Translations under genes and position numbers: made by a program
Notes under the pieces: model-generated
The model's database searches: none
What the model saw: only the letters and a program-made list of their open reading frames with translations
What the model was told of the DNA's origin: nothing
From: Sulfurivermis sp041678005
Lineage (GTDB): Bacteria; Pseudomonadota; Gammaproteobacteria; Thiohalomonadales; Thiohalomonadaceae
NCBI GenBank assembly: GCA_041678005.1
Contig: JBAYOW010000010.1
Coordinates: 1-64,000, forward strand
Direction of reading: 5' to 3'
Length of the DNA stretch: 64,000 nucleotides
Part shown: one piece after another, positions 52,861-61,437 of the stretch
Layout: the number at the start of each line of letters is the position of its first letter
Position numbering within the stretch: position 1 is the stretch's first letter

Positions 52861-53533
52861 ACTTATAAGCCCTGACGATCTTACTGCCTATGAGCGGTGG
52901 GAGCTACCCAATGTGGATGGGCATGCAAAACGAAAGTCCAAAGTCAAAGAAGAGGAAATTGTAGCGTCATCTGTCAAGCCTTTGACGGCTGAGCAGGTGG
53001 AAGAAATACGCAGTGCTGCACAGCGTGAAGGCTTTGAAAAAGGGCACAAGGAAGGACTGGCTGCAGCAGCAAATGAAATTCATACCAGCACGCAAAATTT
53101 GCAAAAAATTATCCAATCCTTCAGTCAGCCGTTGGAGGATGTCGATGCCAGGGTCGAGCAAGAATTGCTGACCTTGGTAATTGCCGTGGCCAGACAACTC
53201 ATACGGCGCGAACTGAAAACTGATCCAGGTCAGATCGTGGGCGTTGTGCGCGAGGCGTTGCAGGTGCTACCTGCTGCCACACGCAAGACCAGGGTTTATC
53301 TGCATCCAGAAGATGCAGTGCTACTACGTGAGTCACTGGCGGCTGGTGATGAAGCCAGTTGGCGTATTATTGAAGATGTCAGTCTGACCAGAGGTGGTTG
53401 CAGGATTCAGACAGAACATTCATCCATCGATGCGACGGTGGAAAAAAGAATTGCTGCAATTGCTAATCATTTACTGGGTAGCGAACGAGCAAGTGACCAG
53501 GCCGTAGAGGAGGAACACCATGCAGCGCAGTGA
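52847..53533 (+). CDS. fliH: Flagellar assembly protein FliH
   Basis: Negative regulator and stator-like partner of the export ATPase FliI. The N-terminus has the conserved WELP segment (YERWELPN), then a helical stretch with the Gly-repeat pattern GFEKGHKEGL, and a C-terminal V-ATPase-E-like domain (LVIAVARQLIRRELKTDPGQ). 228 residues from the ATG at 52847, chosen because GGGAGG lies about 8 nt upstream; the frame is open to 52796 inside fliG but the added residues are not family-like. Confidence 0.94.
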   Translation: MSSSKLISPDDLTAYERWELPNVDGHAKRKSKVKEEEIVASSVKPLTAEQVEEIRSAAQREGFEKGHKEGLAAAANEIHTSTQNLQKIIQSFSQPLEDVDARVEQELLTLVIAVARQLIRRELKTDPGQIVGVVREALQVLPAATRKTRVYLHPEDAVLLRESLAAGDEASWRIIEDVSLTRGGCRIQTEHSSIDATVEKRIAAIANHLLGSERASDQAVEEEHHAAQ

Positions 53534-54896
53534 GCGTTGGCTGGCAACCCTGCAGCGCGCTGGTCGACAACTGGCTGAAGTACAGACCATGCAGGCCGTG
53601 GGCAGTCTGACGCGCATGATAGGTCTGACTCTGGAGGCGTTAGGCCTGCAGGCCAATATCGGCGCACGTTGTCTGGTGGAGGTGGCCAATGGTGAACCCA
53701 TCGAGGCAGAAGTTGTAGGTTTTGCCGGTGAGAAATTGTATTTGATGCCGACTGGGCCGGTGCATGGTATTGGTCCTGGTGCAAGGGTGATTCCGACTGG
53801 ACGCAGCTATGAGGCGGCAGTTGGTGATGCCTTGCTTGGGCGGGTGATCGATGGCGCTGGCATGCCGCTGGATGGCAAGGGCCCGATTGAAACAACGGCG
53901 CGTATACCGCTCGCCGGCCGTACTATCAATCCTATGTCACGCCGCCTGATTCGTGAACCGCTGGATGTGGGCGTGCGTGCGATTAATGCCTTGTTGACCG
54001 TTGGCCGTGGCCAGCGCATGGGCCTGTTTGCCGGTAGTGGCGTGGGCAAGAGTGTGTTGCTTGGCATGATGACGCGCTTCACCACAGCCGAGGTCATTGT
54101 GGTCGGACTGATCGGCGAGCGAGGACGCGAGGTAAAAGAATTCATTGAAAATATTCTGGGCGAGGAGGGCATGGCGCGAGCCGTGGTAGTGGCCGCACCA
54201 GCAGACGCCACGCCAGTGATGCGCCTGCATGGGGCTTCGCTGGCGACCAGTGTGGCGGAATATTTCCGCGATCAGGGGCGTGATGTCTTGTTGTTGATGG
54301 ATTCATTGACGCGTTACGCCCAGGCGCAGCGTGAATTGGCATTGGCGATCGGTGAGCCGCCTGCTACCAAAGGCTATCCTGCTTCGGTGTTTGCCAAATT
54401 GCCGCAGCTGGTTGAAAGAGCGGGTAATGGCGATGTCGGTGGCGGCTCAATTACGGCCTTTTATACTGTGCTGACCGAGGGTGATGACCAACAGGATCCA
54501 ATTGCTGATTCGGCGCGTGCAATCCTTGATGGTCATGTGGTCTTGACCAGACGCCTGGCAGAGGCAGGACATTATCCAGCTATTGATATCGAGGCATCTA
54601 TAAGTCGTGCCATGACCGAGATCACCGATATCGACCATCAACAGTCGGCGCGTCAATTCAAACGTATTTATTCGACTTATCAGCAGAACCGCGATTTGAT
54701 CAGCGTCGGTGCCTACGTCAAAGGCACCAGTCCACAGATCGACGAGGCCATCAGACTTTATCCGGGTCTGGTGAAGTTTCTGCAGCAGGGCATAAATGAA
54801 CCACTGGGCTTTGCACAGAGCTTGGAAGATCTGGAAACAGTCATGAGCGAAGGCTTATCAGATAGCAGTAGCTTGGTGCGCCAGCAAGCAGGTTGA
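53520..54896 (+). CDS. fliI: Flagellum-specific ATPase FliI
   Basis: Hexameric ATPase of the flagellar type III export apparatus, homologous to F1-ATPase beta subunit. Walker A reads GLFAGSGVGKSVLLGMM, Walker B region DVLLLMDSLTRYAQAQRELA, followed by the FliI/YscN pattern GEPPATKGYPASVFAKLPQL. 458 residues is normal. Its ATG lies inside the fliH end (14-nt overlap) with GGAGGAA just before it. Confidence 0.97.
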   Translation: MQRSERWLATLQRAGRQLAEVQTMQAVGSLTRMIGLTLEALGLQANIGARCLVEVANGEPIEAEVVGFAGEKLYLMPTGPVHGIGPGARVIPTGRSYEAAVGDALLGRVIDGAGMPLDGKGPIETTARIPLAGRTINPMSRRLIREPLDVGVRAINALLTVGRGQRMGLFAGSGVGKSVLLGMMTRFTTAEVIVVGLIGERGREVKEFIENILGEEGMARAVVVAAPADATPVMRLHGASLATSVAEYFRDQGRDVLLLMDSLTRYAQAQRELALAIGEPPATKGYPASVFAKLPQLVERAGNGDVGGGSITAFYTVLTEGDDQQDPIADSARAILDGHVVLTRRLAEAGHYPAIDIEASISRAMTEITDIDHQQSARQFKRIYSTYQQNRDLISVGAYVKGTSPQIDEAIRLYPGLVKFLQQGINEPLGFAQSLEDLETVMSEGLSDSSSLVRQQAG

Positions 54897-54902
54897 TGAG
54901 AT

Positions 54903-55355
54903 ATGAGCCGCGCTAAACGCATGCAACCAATAGTGCGCATTACTCAGATGCGCGAGGAAGATGCAGCCAGGGAATTGGGCAAGGCGCAGCGGCAATTAAA
55001 GGAGCAGAAAGATCGTCTGGCTGAGCTGTGTTTATATCGGAAAGAATACCTGCAGACATTTCAGGCGCAAGGCAGTGCCAGCATCAGTGCTGTCCATTTT
55101 CAGGAATTTCACCGTTTCCTGGCCAATCTGGAACAAGCCATAGAACAGCAGCAGCTAGTGGTGCAGAACGCATCCCGGCTCTGTGCTCAGAAAAATGAAC
55201 TCTGGCAACAGACCCATATCAAGAGCAAGAGCATGGGTATGGTGGTAGAGCGCTATGAAGAACAGGAACAGTATGAACAGGGACGACGTGAACAGAAGGA
55301 CGCCGATGAAATGGCGCAGCAGGCAGCACGGACTCGCTTGTTGCATGATGAGTAG
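54903..55355 (+). CDS. fliJ: Flagellar export protein FliJ
   Basis: Soluble chaperone-like stalk of the export ATPase, resembling the F1 gamma subunit. 150 residues, almost entirely charged coiled coil (REEDAARELGKAQRQLKEQK at the N-terminus, VVERYEEQEQYEQGRREQKD near the C-terminus). Lies 6 nt after fliI. The family is weakly conserved in sequence, so the position after fliI carries much of the evidence. Confidence 0.92.
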   Translation: MSRAKRMQPIVRITQMREEDAARELGKAQRQLKEQKDRLAELCLYRKEYLQTFQAQGSASISAVHFQEFHRFLANLEQAIEQQQLVVQNASRLCAQKNELWQQTHIKSKSMGMVVERYEEQEQYEQGRREQKDADEMAQQAARTRLLHDE

Positions 55356-55378
55356 CACGTTATATCCTTGAATATTAA

Positions 55379-55394
55379 TGGCATGTTAATTGCA
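55379..55394 (+). promoter_or_regulatory. Sigma-54 promoter of fliK
   Basis: TGGCATG-TTAA-TTGCA fits the sigma-54 consensus with GG and GC 10 nt apart. It lies about 40 nt before the fliK ATG, in the only gap of the block, giving fliK its own promoter. The expected start of transcription is near 55405. Confidence 0.75.
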
Positions 55395-55432
55395 TTCTTG
55401 TTATGCACAGGCCAGTACAGTGGAGAAAAAAC

Positions 55433-56815
55433 ATGTTGAATGCCAAGAATGGACTTGCAGAATTATTGTCGTCTTCCGGTGGCGGAAATGGCGTGAGCAG
55501 ACGTCAGAATCATGAAGCTTCTGCAGAAGCTGGTTTGTTTGGCGATACCTTAAAAGGGCAAATGCAGCAAGTTAGCAAGCAACAGAAGCCAGACGCGCAA
55601 CAGACCTATAGAACAGGCAAGAGTACAGCTGAACAGGCACCAAAATCAGCTGAAAAAGCCAATGACACCAAGATCGACAACCCCAGGCAGGATAAAGCCG
55701 AGGAGACAGATAACACCAAGGGAAGCGAGTCTGGCAAGCCGGATGAACAAATAGATGGGGTAAAAAATTTAGTGGCTGCTGTCGAAGAGGTAGCTGAACC
55801 AGCAGCCAACATGGCTACCACAGAAAATGAGTTCCTGCTCTCCAGACAAACTGAAGAGTTGCCTGCCGAGGACGAATTACGGCTCTCCAGGCAAGCCGAG
55901 GAGTTGCTTGACGAGGACGATGAGTACGGCAATATTTTGCCGTTTGCCTTGCCGCAGACAGCGGCAGAGGTACTTGAGCAGCCTGAAGAGGATACAGCAG
56001 AAGCACTGCCGCATTGGCTGCGAAAACTGGCAAATGATCACGGGCGTGAGCAGGTCGTGGCAGACGATACGACAGATATTGAGTTGAAATCGACTGAGGC
56101 CTCAGTTGATGAGTCAGCGCAGAACAGAGCCTCATTTCTCAAGAGCTTGCAGTCTATGACGGCAGACATGGAGGCGCAGGGTGAGGGTGGCAAAAAGCCA
56201 CAGGGCGCAGGTCTGAATGAGGTGTTCAGGATGGCAGTTTTGAACTCAGCCAAGGAAACTCCGCCAGTGCAAAATACTCCGCTGCCTGCCTCTGCCAGTG
56301 CGGTAGCTGCCGCTGCAGCAAGCGCAACACCAGCCACCATAGCTCCAGCGGCCACTGTACAGAACATGACAGTGCCGGTATCCGTGCGTCAGGAAGGTTG
56401 GGATCAGGCCATGTCAGAGCGCGTGGTGTGGATGGCCAGACAAGGCATCAAGGAAGCGCAGATCCAGCTCAATCCACGCCACTTGGGGCCTATTGAGGTA
56501 CATGTCTCGGTCAACAAGGATCAGGCTACGGTCAACTTTGTTGCCCATCACACGATCACCCGTGAGGCGCTGGAATCAGCCATGCCCCGCCTGCGTGAAA
56601 TGTTGCAGGATAGCGGGCTTGATCTGGCGCAGTCTGATGTCTCACAGCAACAGCAGCAACAGGCAAACGACCAGACAGTGCGGGATTTTTCCGGCAGTCG
56701 GGGAGATAGTGAGCAAGAGCACGATGCACAGGCCATGGGTGATGAAGAAACCATGAGTAGTGAAACTTTATTGGATAGTGGCACTGGGCTGGGTGTGGTG
56801 GATTACTATGCGTGA
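55433..56815 (+). CDS. fliK: Flagellar hook-length control protein FliK
   Basis: Exported ruler and export-specificity switch for the flagellar hook. Low-complexity N-terminal and middle parts rich in Glu, Ala, Pro and Gln (about residues 20-300), then the conserved C-terminal Flg_hook domain with EAQIQLNPRHLGPIEVHVSV and VAHHTITREALESAMPRLRE. The tail is Gln-rich (SQQQQQQANDQ). 460 residues from the ATG at 55433, which has GGAG 7 nt upstream; a start at 55403 is less likely. The downstream genes expected in related clusters (fliL onward) do not follow. Confidence 0.93.
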   Translation: MLNAKNGLAELLSSSGGGNGVSRRQNHEASAEAGLFGDTLKGQMQQVSKQQKPDAQQTYRTGKSTAEQAPKSAEKANDTKIDNPRQDKAEETDNTKGSESGKPDEQIDGVKNLVAAVEEVAEPAANMATTENEFLLSRQTEELPAEDELRLSRQAEELLDEDDEYGNILPFALPQTAAEVLEQPEEDTAEALPHWLRKLANDHGREQVVADDTTDIELKSTEASVDESAQNRASFLKSLQSMTADMEAQGEGGKKPQGAGLNEVFRMAVLNSAKETPPVQNTPLPASASAVAAAAASATPATIAPAATVQNMTVPVSVRQEGWDQAMSERVVWMARQGIKEAQIQLNPRHLGPIEVHVSVNKDQATVNFVAHHTITREALESAMPRLREMLQDSGLDLAQSDVSQQQQQQANDQTVRDFSGSRGDSEQEHDAQAMGDEETMSSETLLDSGTGLGVVDYYA

Positions 56816-56910
56816 TGGAAATATAGCAAGCACAGGAAATATCTAAGAAATAGGCGCATCAGCTAAATTCGGCAATGCCCGCTGGTTATGCGCCCCACAT
56901 TAATAAAGCT

Positions 56911-56936
56911 CCCCTCTCCCGCTTGCGGGAGAGGGG
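56911..56936. repeat. 12-bp perfect palindrome after fliK (REP-like)
   Basis: CCCCTCTCCCGC and GCGGGAGAGGGG are fully complementary around a two-base loop. No T-run lies on either side, so it looks more like a REP-type repeat or transcript-end stabiliser than a simple terminator. A weaker relative, CTCTCACCCGCTTAGGGGAG, lies at 63873-63892. Confidence 0.5.
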
Positions 56937-57032
56937 AAAGGCTATTCATCCTGGTTCATGAATTACCCAGCAAACTATTAGCCTTCTCCATGTGTCATAA
57001 TCGCAGGCAATTAATCTCTTTACAGTGCCTGT

Positions 57033-57746
57033 ATGTATACATCCAAAGGAATGAATCGTGATGATGAGCTGGTGACGCGTTATGCGCCACTGGTCAAGCG
57101 TATTGCCTATCATCTTATCGCTCGCCTGCCCTCCAGCGTGATGGTTGATGATTTGATCCAGGCAGGCATGATCGGGCTACTTGATGCAGCTAGTAACTAT
57201 GATGAAAGTCAGGGGGCCAGTCTGGAAACCTATGCTTCGATCCGCATTCGCGGCGCCATGCTCGATGAATTAAGACGCAATAATTGGGCACCCAAGTCGG
57301 TACACCGTCGCGCACGTGATATTGCCGAGGCCACGCGGCGTGTTGAGATGGCTAGCGGACGAGAAGCTGCTGATAAGGATATCGTCGCTGAGTTAGGCAT
57401 CTCACTGGAGGAATATCACCAGATCCTGCTGGATGCCAGTGTCAGCCAATTGGCTAATTTTGAAGATATGGGCATGGATGAGGGACGTATTGTTGACGAA
57501 TCATCCATGCAAGAACCGGCACCCTTGCGCGCTGTACAGCAGGAACGTTTTACTAAATGCCTGGCTGAGGCCATAGATAAATTACCAGAGCGTGAGCGCC
57601 TGATTCTCAGTCTGTATTACGAACAAGAACTTAACCTTAAAGAAATCGGTGCCATCATCGAGGTCTCCGAGTCGCGCGTCAGCCAGCTTATGAGTCAGGC
57701 GTATTTGCGCCTACGAGGACGACTTGCTGATTGGCAATCTAACTGA
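57033..57746 (+). CDS. fliA: RNA polymerase sigma factor FliA (sigma-28)
   Basis: Sigma factor for late flagellar and chemotaxis genes. 237 residues. Region 2 shows LVKRIAYHLIARLPSSVMVDDLIQAG and then ETYASIRIRGAMLDELRR; region 4 has LPERERLILSLYYEQELNLK and the helix-turn-helix IIEVSESRVSQLMSQAYLRL. Start at ATG 57033 is supported by family length; a second ATG 18 nt later is possible. Normally fliA follows flhF-flhG in polar-flagellum clusters, but here it follows fliK after a 217-nt gap. No anti-sigma gene flgM lies nearby. Confidence 0.95.
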   Translation: MYTSKGMNRDDELVTRYAPLVKRIAYHLIARLPSSVMVDDLIQAGMIGLLDAASNYDESQGASLETYASIRIRGAMLDELRRNNWAPKSVHRRARDIAEATRRVEMASGREAADKDIVAELGISLEEYHQILLDASVSQLANFEDMGMDEGRIVDESSMQEPAPLRAVQQERFTKCLAEAIDKLPERERLILSLYYEQELNLKEIGAIIEVSESRVSQLMSQAYLRLRGRLADWQSN

Positions 57747-57761
57747 AATATCTTTGTACGT

Positions 57762-58202
57762 ATGAAATACCCACTTGTAGACCGTCTGGCAGGACCACAT
57801 CCACAGTGGCTGTTCGAGGAAAATTATCAAAGATTGCGTTGCTTATTGCCTGAGCCAAGGTCAGGGGTCAACTACGTGCTAGGCCATGGCCCGCAGGCCT
57901 TGCGTGTGACAGTGAAGGAGATTGGCCCATATACATCAGAGCTGGTGATATCTGCTAATCAAGCCGGTGAGACTGGTTTACCGCCACCGTTACACCTCAA
58001 GCTACGTATTTATCATGACGCTCGTCTGGTGGAGGTGGTCGCCTATCAAAATTGCGCGAACATCCCGCCACCTTATGCCGCACGCCAGGCCATGGGCATG
58101 CAGCGTGATGAACGCCTGCAGGCCAATCGTTTGCTGTATGAACTGCTGCAGTATTGTCGGCAACGCGGATATGTGCGGGCCAGGATTGAAAGCATGGCCT
58201 GA
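57762..58202 (+). CDS. DUF1249 family protein
   Basis: A 146-residue soluble protein of the DUF1249 family (E. coli YqiB type). Family patterns: LMxxNYxRLxxL-like FEENYQRLRCLLPE near the N-terminus, and LRIYHDARLVEVVAYQNCAN with a conserved YPxxN-like segment in the middle. No signal peptide. It starts 16 nt after fliA and may be cotranscribed with it, without a clear functional tie. Activity unknown. Confidence 0.85.
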   Translation: MKYPLVDRLAGPHPQWLFEENYQRLRCLLPEPRSGVNYVLGHGPQALRVTVKEIGPYTSELVISANQAGETGLPPPLHLKLRIYHDARLVEVVAYQNCANIPPPYAARQAMGMQRDERLQANRLLYELLQYCRQRGYVRARIESMA

Positions 58203-58410
58203 TGAATCTGCTAACAGTATCTTCGTCCATCTGGATGCGCTTGCTCGTTATGACAGTATTTGTGCTGTTGCTGATCTTGCTCCATACCAACGCTGGCAGC
58301 TTGTTAGCACAGTATTAGCTTAAAGCTATTGACTGCAATTGACGCTTATCGGCCTGTGGGCTGCTCTCCTGCATATTCATGCTCCCACTGTATTTCTGTT
58401 TTTAAAAAAC

Positions 58411-58440
58411 TTGCATAGGCAAATTCTATTCGCGTAAGAT
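58411..58440 (+). promoter_or_regulatory. Possible promoter of the TetR-exporter operon
   Basis: TTGCAT (58411-58416) and TAAGAT (58435-58440) are spaced by 18 nt, about 30 nt before the TetR ATG. A TetR operator is expected to overlap, but no clear palindrome was seen. Confidence 0.4.
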
Positions 58441-58473
58441 AGTAATAGGTTGCTTACTTTTGTGGGGTTGATG

Positions 58474-59088
58474 ATGAAAACAAAGATACGGTCGAAGAAT
58501 CTGCCTGCCGATGAGCGGCGTGAGGCTACGGTGGCGGCGGTGGTTAGCCTGGCGGCCGAGCAGAATCCCAGTGATATTACAACTACTGCGATCGCCGAGC
58601 ACATGGGGCTGACTCAAGGCGCGTTGTTTCGCCATTTCCCCAATAAAGAAGCCATCCTGGAGGCTGTGATGTCCTGGGTGGCTAAAAGATTGCTGGCGCG
58701 AGTGGACAAGGCGGCAAAAAAGGCCGCAACACCTGCGGCGGCGTTAGAGGCGATCTTCTTGACCCATAGTGAGTTTGTCGCCGAGCATCCAGGTGCACCA
58801 CGGATGTTGTTTGGTGAATTGCAGCGGCCAGGTGAGAGTTTGCCAAAGAAGATGGCGCAGACTTTAATTAAGAGTTACAGCGAGCGTCTACGGCGACTTT
58901 TCACAGCAGGCAAGGAGCAGGGAGAATTGGCTGCTGATCTGGATATAGAGGCAGCGATTGTGTTGTTTATCGGTACTTTGCAGGGTCTGGTGATGCAGGC
59001 CTTGCTGGCTGGCGACCCAGCGCAAGTTCGCCGTGATGCGCCGCGTGTGTATAGCATTTTTCGCCGTGGTCTGGGAGGCGCGCAATGA
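58474..59088 (+). CDS. TetR/AcrR-family transcriptional regulator
   Basis: Ligand-responsive repressor, probably of the exporter genes that follow. N-terminal helix-turn-helix: ITTTAIAEHMGLTQGALFRH with the family-typical FPNKEAILEAV next. The C-terminal part (about 75-200) is the ligand and dimer domain. About 205 residues from the second of two adjacent ATG codons (58471, 58474), with GGGG upstream. It overlaps the adaptor gene by 4 nt, so regulator and pump are translated together, suggesting self-regulation. The inducer is unknown. Confidence 0.93.
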   Translation: MKTKIRSKNLPADERREATVAAVVSLAAEQNPSDITTTAIAEHMGLTQGALFRHFPNKEAILEAVMSWVAKRLLARVDKAAKKAATPAAALEAIFLTHSEFVAEHPGAPRMLFGELQRPGESLPKKMAQTLIKSYSERLRRLFTAGKEQGELAADLDIEAAIVLFIGTLQGLVMQALLAGDPAQVRRDAPRVYSIFRRGLGGAQ

Positions 59089-60236
59089 GCTTGCCAGCAC
59101 TGCAACGACGTACCTTGGCATTGATCGCGGTGGTTACGCCCATTCTGCTCTTGTTTGTTTATGTCGCGCTGCGCTCTGGGCCTTTGGCACCGGTGGCGGT
59201 CACTGTCGTCACAGTGAACTCGCAGGCGATCACCCCTGCCCTGGCTGGGATCGGCACGGTGCAGGCGCGTTATACCTATAAAATAGGCCCCACTTTTGCC
59301 GGGCGTCTCAAGTGGCTGGATGTACACGTCGGTGATCTGATCGAGGCTGGGCAGATTCTGGGTGAGATGGATCCGGTCGATCTGTCCGAGCGTATTGTTG
59401 CCCAGCATGCGGCAATCAAAAGCAGTGAGGCTGTGGTGCGCCAGGCAGAGGTCAAGCATGGTTTTGCCGAGGCGCAAGTCAGACGTTATGAGCAATTGAA
59501 AGCAGAACAAAGTGTCAGTGAGGAGCTGCTGGATACTCGTCGCCAGGAATGGGCGGTGGCGGCGGCCACGCTGACTGCGGCAAGAGAAGATGTGGTTCGC
59601 TTGCGTGCCGAGTTGGAGGTGTTGCATGCGCAACAAGACAATCTTCAGTTGGTTGCACCGGTAGCTGGATTAGTGGCGGCGCGCGATATCGATCCAGGCA
59701 CTACGGTGGTGTCTGGACAGACGGTTGTTGAGTTGATCGATCCAGATAGTTTATGGATCGACGCTCGTTTTGATCAGCATAGCGCCGAGGGTTTGGCGGC
59801 AGATTTATCCGCCAGGATAGTGCTGCGCTCAAGGCGCAGTCAACCCTTGTCTGGACAGGTGTTACGGATTGAGCCGCTGGCCGATGCCGTGACCGAAGAA
59901 ATTCTGGCGAAGATTGCTTTTGCTACGCAGCCTATGCCCTTGCCACCGGTCGGTGAGCTCGCCGAGGTTACTGTACAACTGCCTGAACTGCCTGCGGCTG
60001 CAACAATACCAAATGCCGCGATTCGCACCGTTAACGGTGTACGCGGTGTGTGGAAAGTGACTGACGGTAAACTGGTTTTTACACCAATAGTACCGGGTCG
60101 TTTTGATAGTGGCGGTATGTTGCAGGTAAGTGATGGCCTGGAGGTTGGTGATCAAATTGTGGTGTATAGCGAGAAAGCGCTCAGCAGTAAGAGCCGGCTG
60201 AATGTTGTCGAGAGCCTGGTTGGGCTGTCGCGATGA
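59085..60236 (+). CDS. Membrane-fusion adaptor (HlyD/DevB-like) of an ABC exporter
   Basis: Periplasmic adaptor that links the inner-membrane pump to an outer-membrane channel. One N-terminal membrane helix (about residues 11-30), lipoyl-like half motif GRLKWLDVHVGDLIEAGQIL, a coiled-coil hairpin (about 105-180), the second half motif LVAPVAGLVAARDIDPGTTV and beta-barrel domains. 383 residues. The Q-rich hairpin is fairly short. Overlaps the regulator and the permease by 4 nt each. No outer-membrane TolC-type gene is present in the window. Confidence 0.92.
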   Translation: MSLPALQRRTLALIAVVTPILLLFVYVALRSGPLAPVAVTVVTVNSQAITPALAGIGTVQARYTYKIGPTFAGRLKWLDVHVGDLIEAGQILGEMDPVDLSERIVAQHAAIKSSEAVVRQAEVKHGFAEAQVRRYEQLKAEQSVSEELLDTRRQEWAVAAATLTAAREDVVRLRAELEVLHAQQDNLQLVAPVAGLVAARDIDPGTTVVSGQTVVELIDPDSLWIDARFDQHSAEGLAADLSARIVLRSRRSQPLSGQVLRIEPLADAVTEEILAKIAFATQPMPLPPVGELAEVTVQLPELPAAATIPNAAIRTVNGVRGVWKVTDGKLVFTPIVPGRFDSGGMLQVSDGLEVGDQIVVYSEKALSSKSRLNVVESLVGLSR

Positions 60237-61435
60237 TAAGTCTCGCTGGCCGCGATATCCTGCATGCCTGGGGCAAATTCATCTTTACCGGTATAGGCCT
60301 GGGTTTGTTGATCGGTGTGACACTGATTATGGCTGGCGTGTATCGCGGCATGGTGGATGATGGCAAGGTGCTGCTCGATAATAGTGGTGCAGATCTTTGG
60401 GTGGTGCAGCAGGACACTTTGGGGCCATACGCCGAATCATCCAGTATTCCAGATGACCTCTGGCGCAGTATTCATGTGATGCCAGGTGTGGCCGAAACCG
60501 CCAACATCACCTATTTGACCATGCAGGTGGGCCTGGGTGAGAAGGATGTGCGCGCGATGGTGGTCGGCATTGCGGCAGGCGAACCAGGTATGCCAGGCTG
60601 GCCACCATATCTGGTTGCTGGGCGACAGATCACTAGTAGTCATTATGAAGCAGTGGCTGATCTGGCGACTGGTTTTGCCATCGGTGATGAGCTGAAAATT
60701 CGACGCAACCGCTATACCGTGGTTGGACTGACTCGACGTATGGTGTCCTCCAGCGGCGATCCGATGGTCTTCATTCCACTCAAGGATGCACAGGAGGCGC
60801 AGTTCCTCAAGGACAATGATGCCATCTTGATGCAGCGCCGCCGCACCGAAGCCAATCCTGTCTTTAATCGTCCAGGCGTGCCGGGTCTGCTCGATGCTGT
60901 GATTGCCACGCAGACCAGCAACAATTCCGTCAATGCTGTGTTAGTGCGTATTCGGCCTGAATTCACCGCCGAGGAAGTTGCCGAACCGATTCGCCGTTGG
61001 CAGCGGCTAACGGTATATGACCGCATGCAAATGGAAGAGATTTTAATCGGCAAACTGATCGCCACCTCCGCGCGGCAGATATCTATGTTTCTCGTTATTC
61101 TGGCAATAGTAAGCGCGGCTATTGTTGCCTTTATTATCTATACTTTGACGATGGACAAGATCCGCGAGATCGCTGTACTGAAACTGATCGGTACGCGTAA
61201 CCGCACCATCGCGGCAATGATCCTGCAGCAGTCCCTGGTGCTCGGTGTGATAGGTTTTATTGTCGGCAAGATCACTGCCAGTTTTGCTGCGCCCATGTTC
61301 CCCAAATATGTCTTGCTGATGCCTACTGATTCGATGCTGGGTTTTGCTGCCGTGTTGGTGATTTGTGTGCTTGCCAGCTTCGTGGCGATACGCATGGCGC
61401 TCAAGGTCGATCCGGCCGAAGCGATAGGAGGCTAA
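60233..61435 (+). CDS. ABC exporter permease, FtsX/DevC family
   Basis: Inner-membrane permease with four predicted membrane helices: one near the N-terminus (FTGIGLGLLIGVTLIMAGVY) and three in the C-terminal half (about 270-395), separated by a large periplasmic MacB-PCD-like domain. 400 residues, close to DevC. The AVLKLIGTRNRTIAAMI segment is typical of FtsX-type permeases. The order adaptor-permease-ATPase is that of DevBCA exporters. The permease stop is followed closely by the ATPase start. Substrate unknown. Confidence 0.92.
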   Translation: MISLAGRDILHAWGKFIFTGIGLGLLIGVTLIMAGVYRGMVDDGKVLLDNSGADLWVVQQDTLGPYAESSSIPDDLWRSIHVMPGVAETANITYLTMQVGLGEKDVRAMVVGIAAGEPGMPGWPPYLVAGRQITSSHYEAVADLATGFAIGDELKIRRNRYTVVGLTRRMVSSSGDPMVFIPLKDAQEAQFLKDNDAILMQRRRTEANPVFNRPGVPGLLDAVIATQTSNNSVNAVLVRIRPEFTAEEVAEPIRRWQRLTVYDRMQMEEILIGKLIATSARQISMFLVILAIVSAAIVAFIIYTLTMDKIREIAVLKLIGTRNRTIAAMILQQSLVLGVIGFIVGKITASFAAPMFPKYVLLMPTDSMLGFAAVLVICVLASFVAIRMALKVDPAEAIGG

Positions 61436-61437
61436 AG

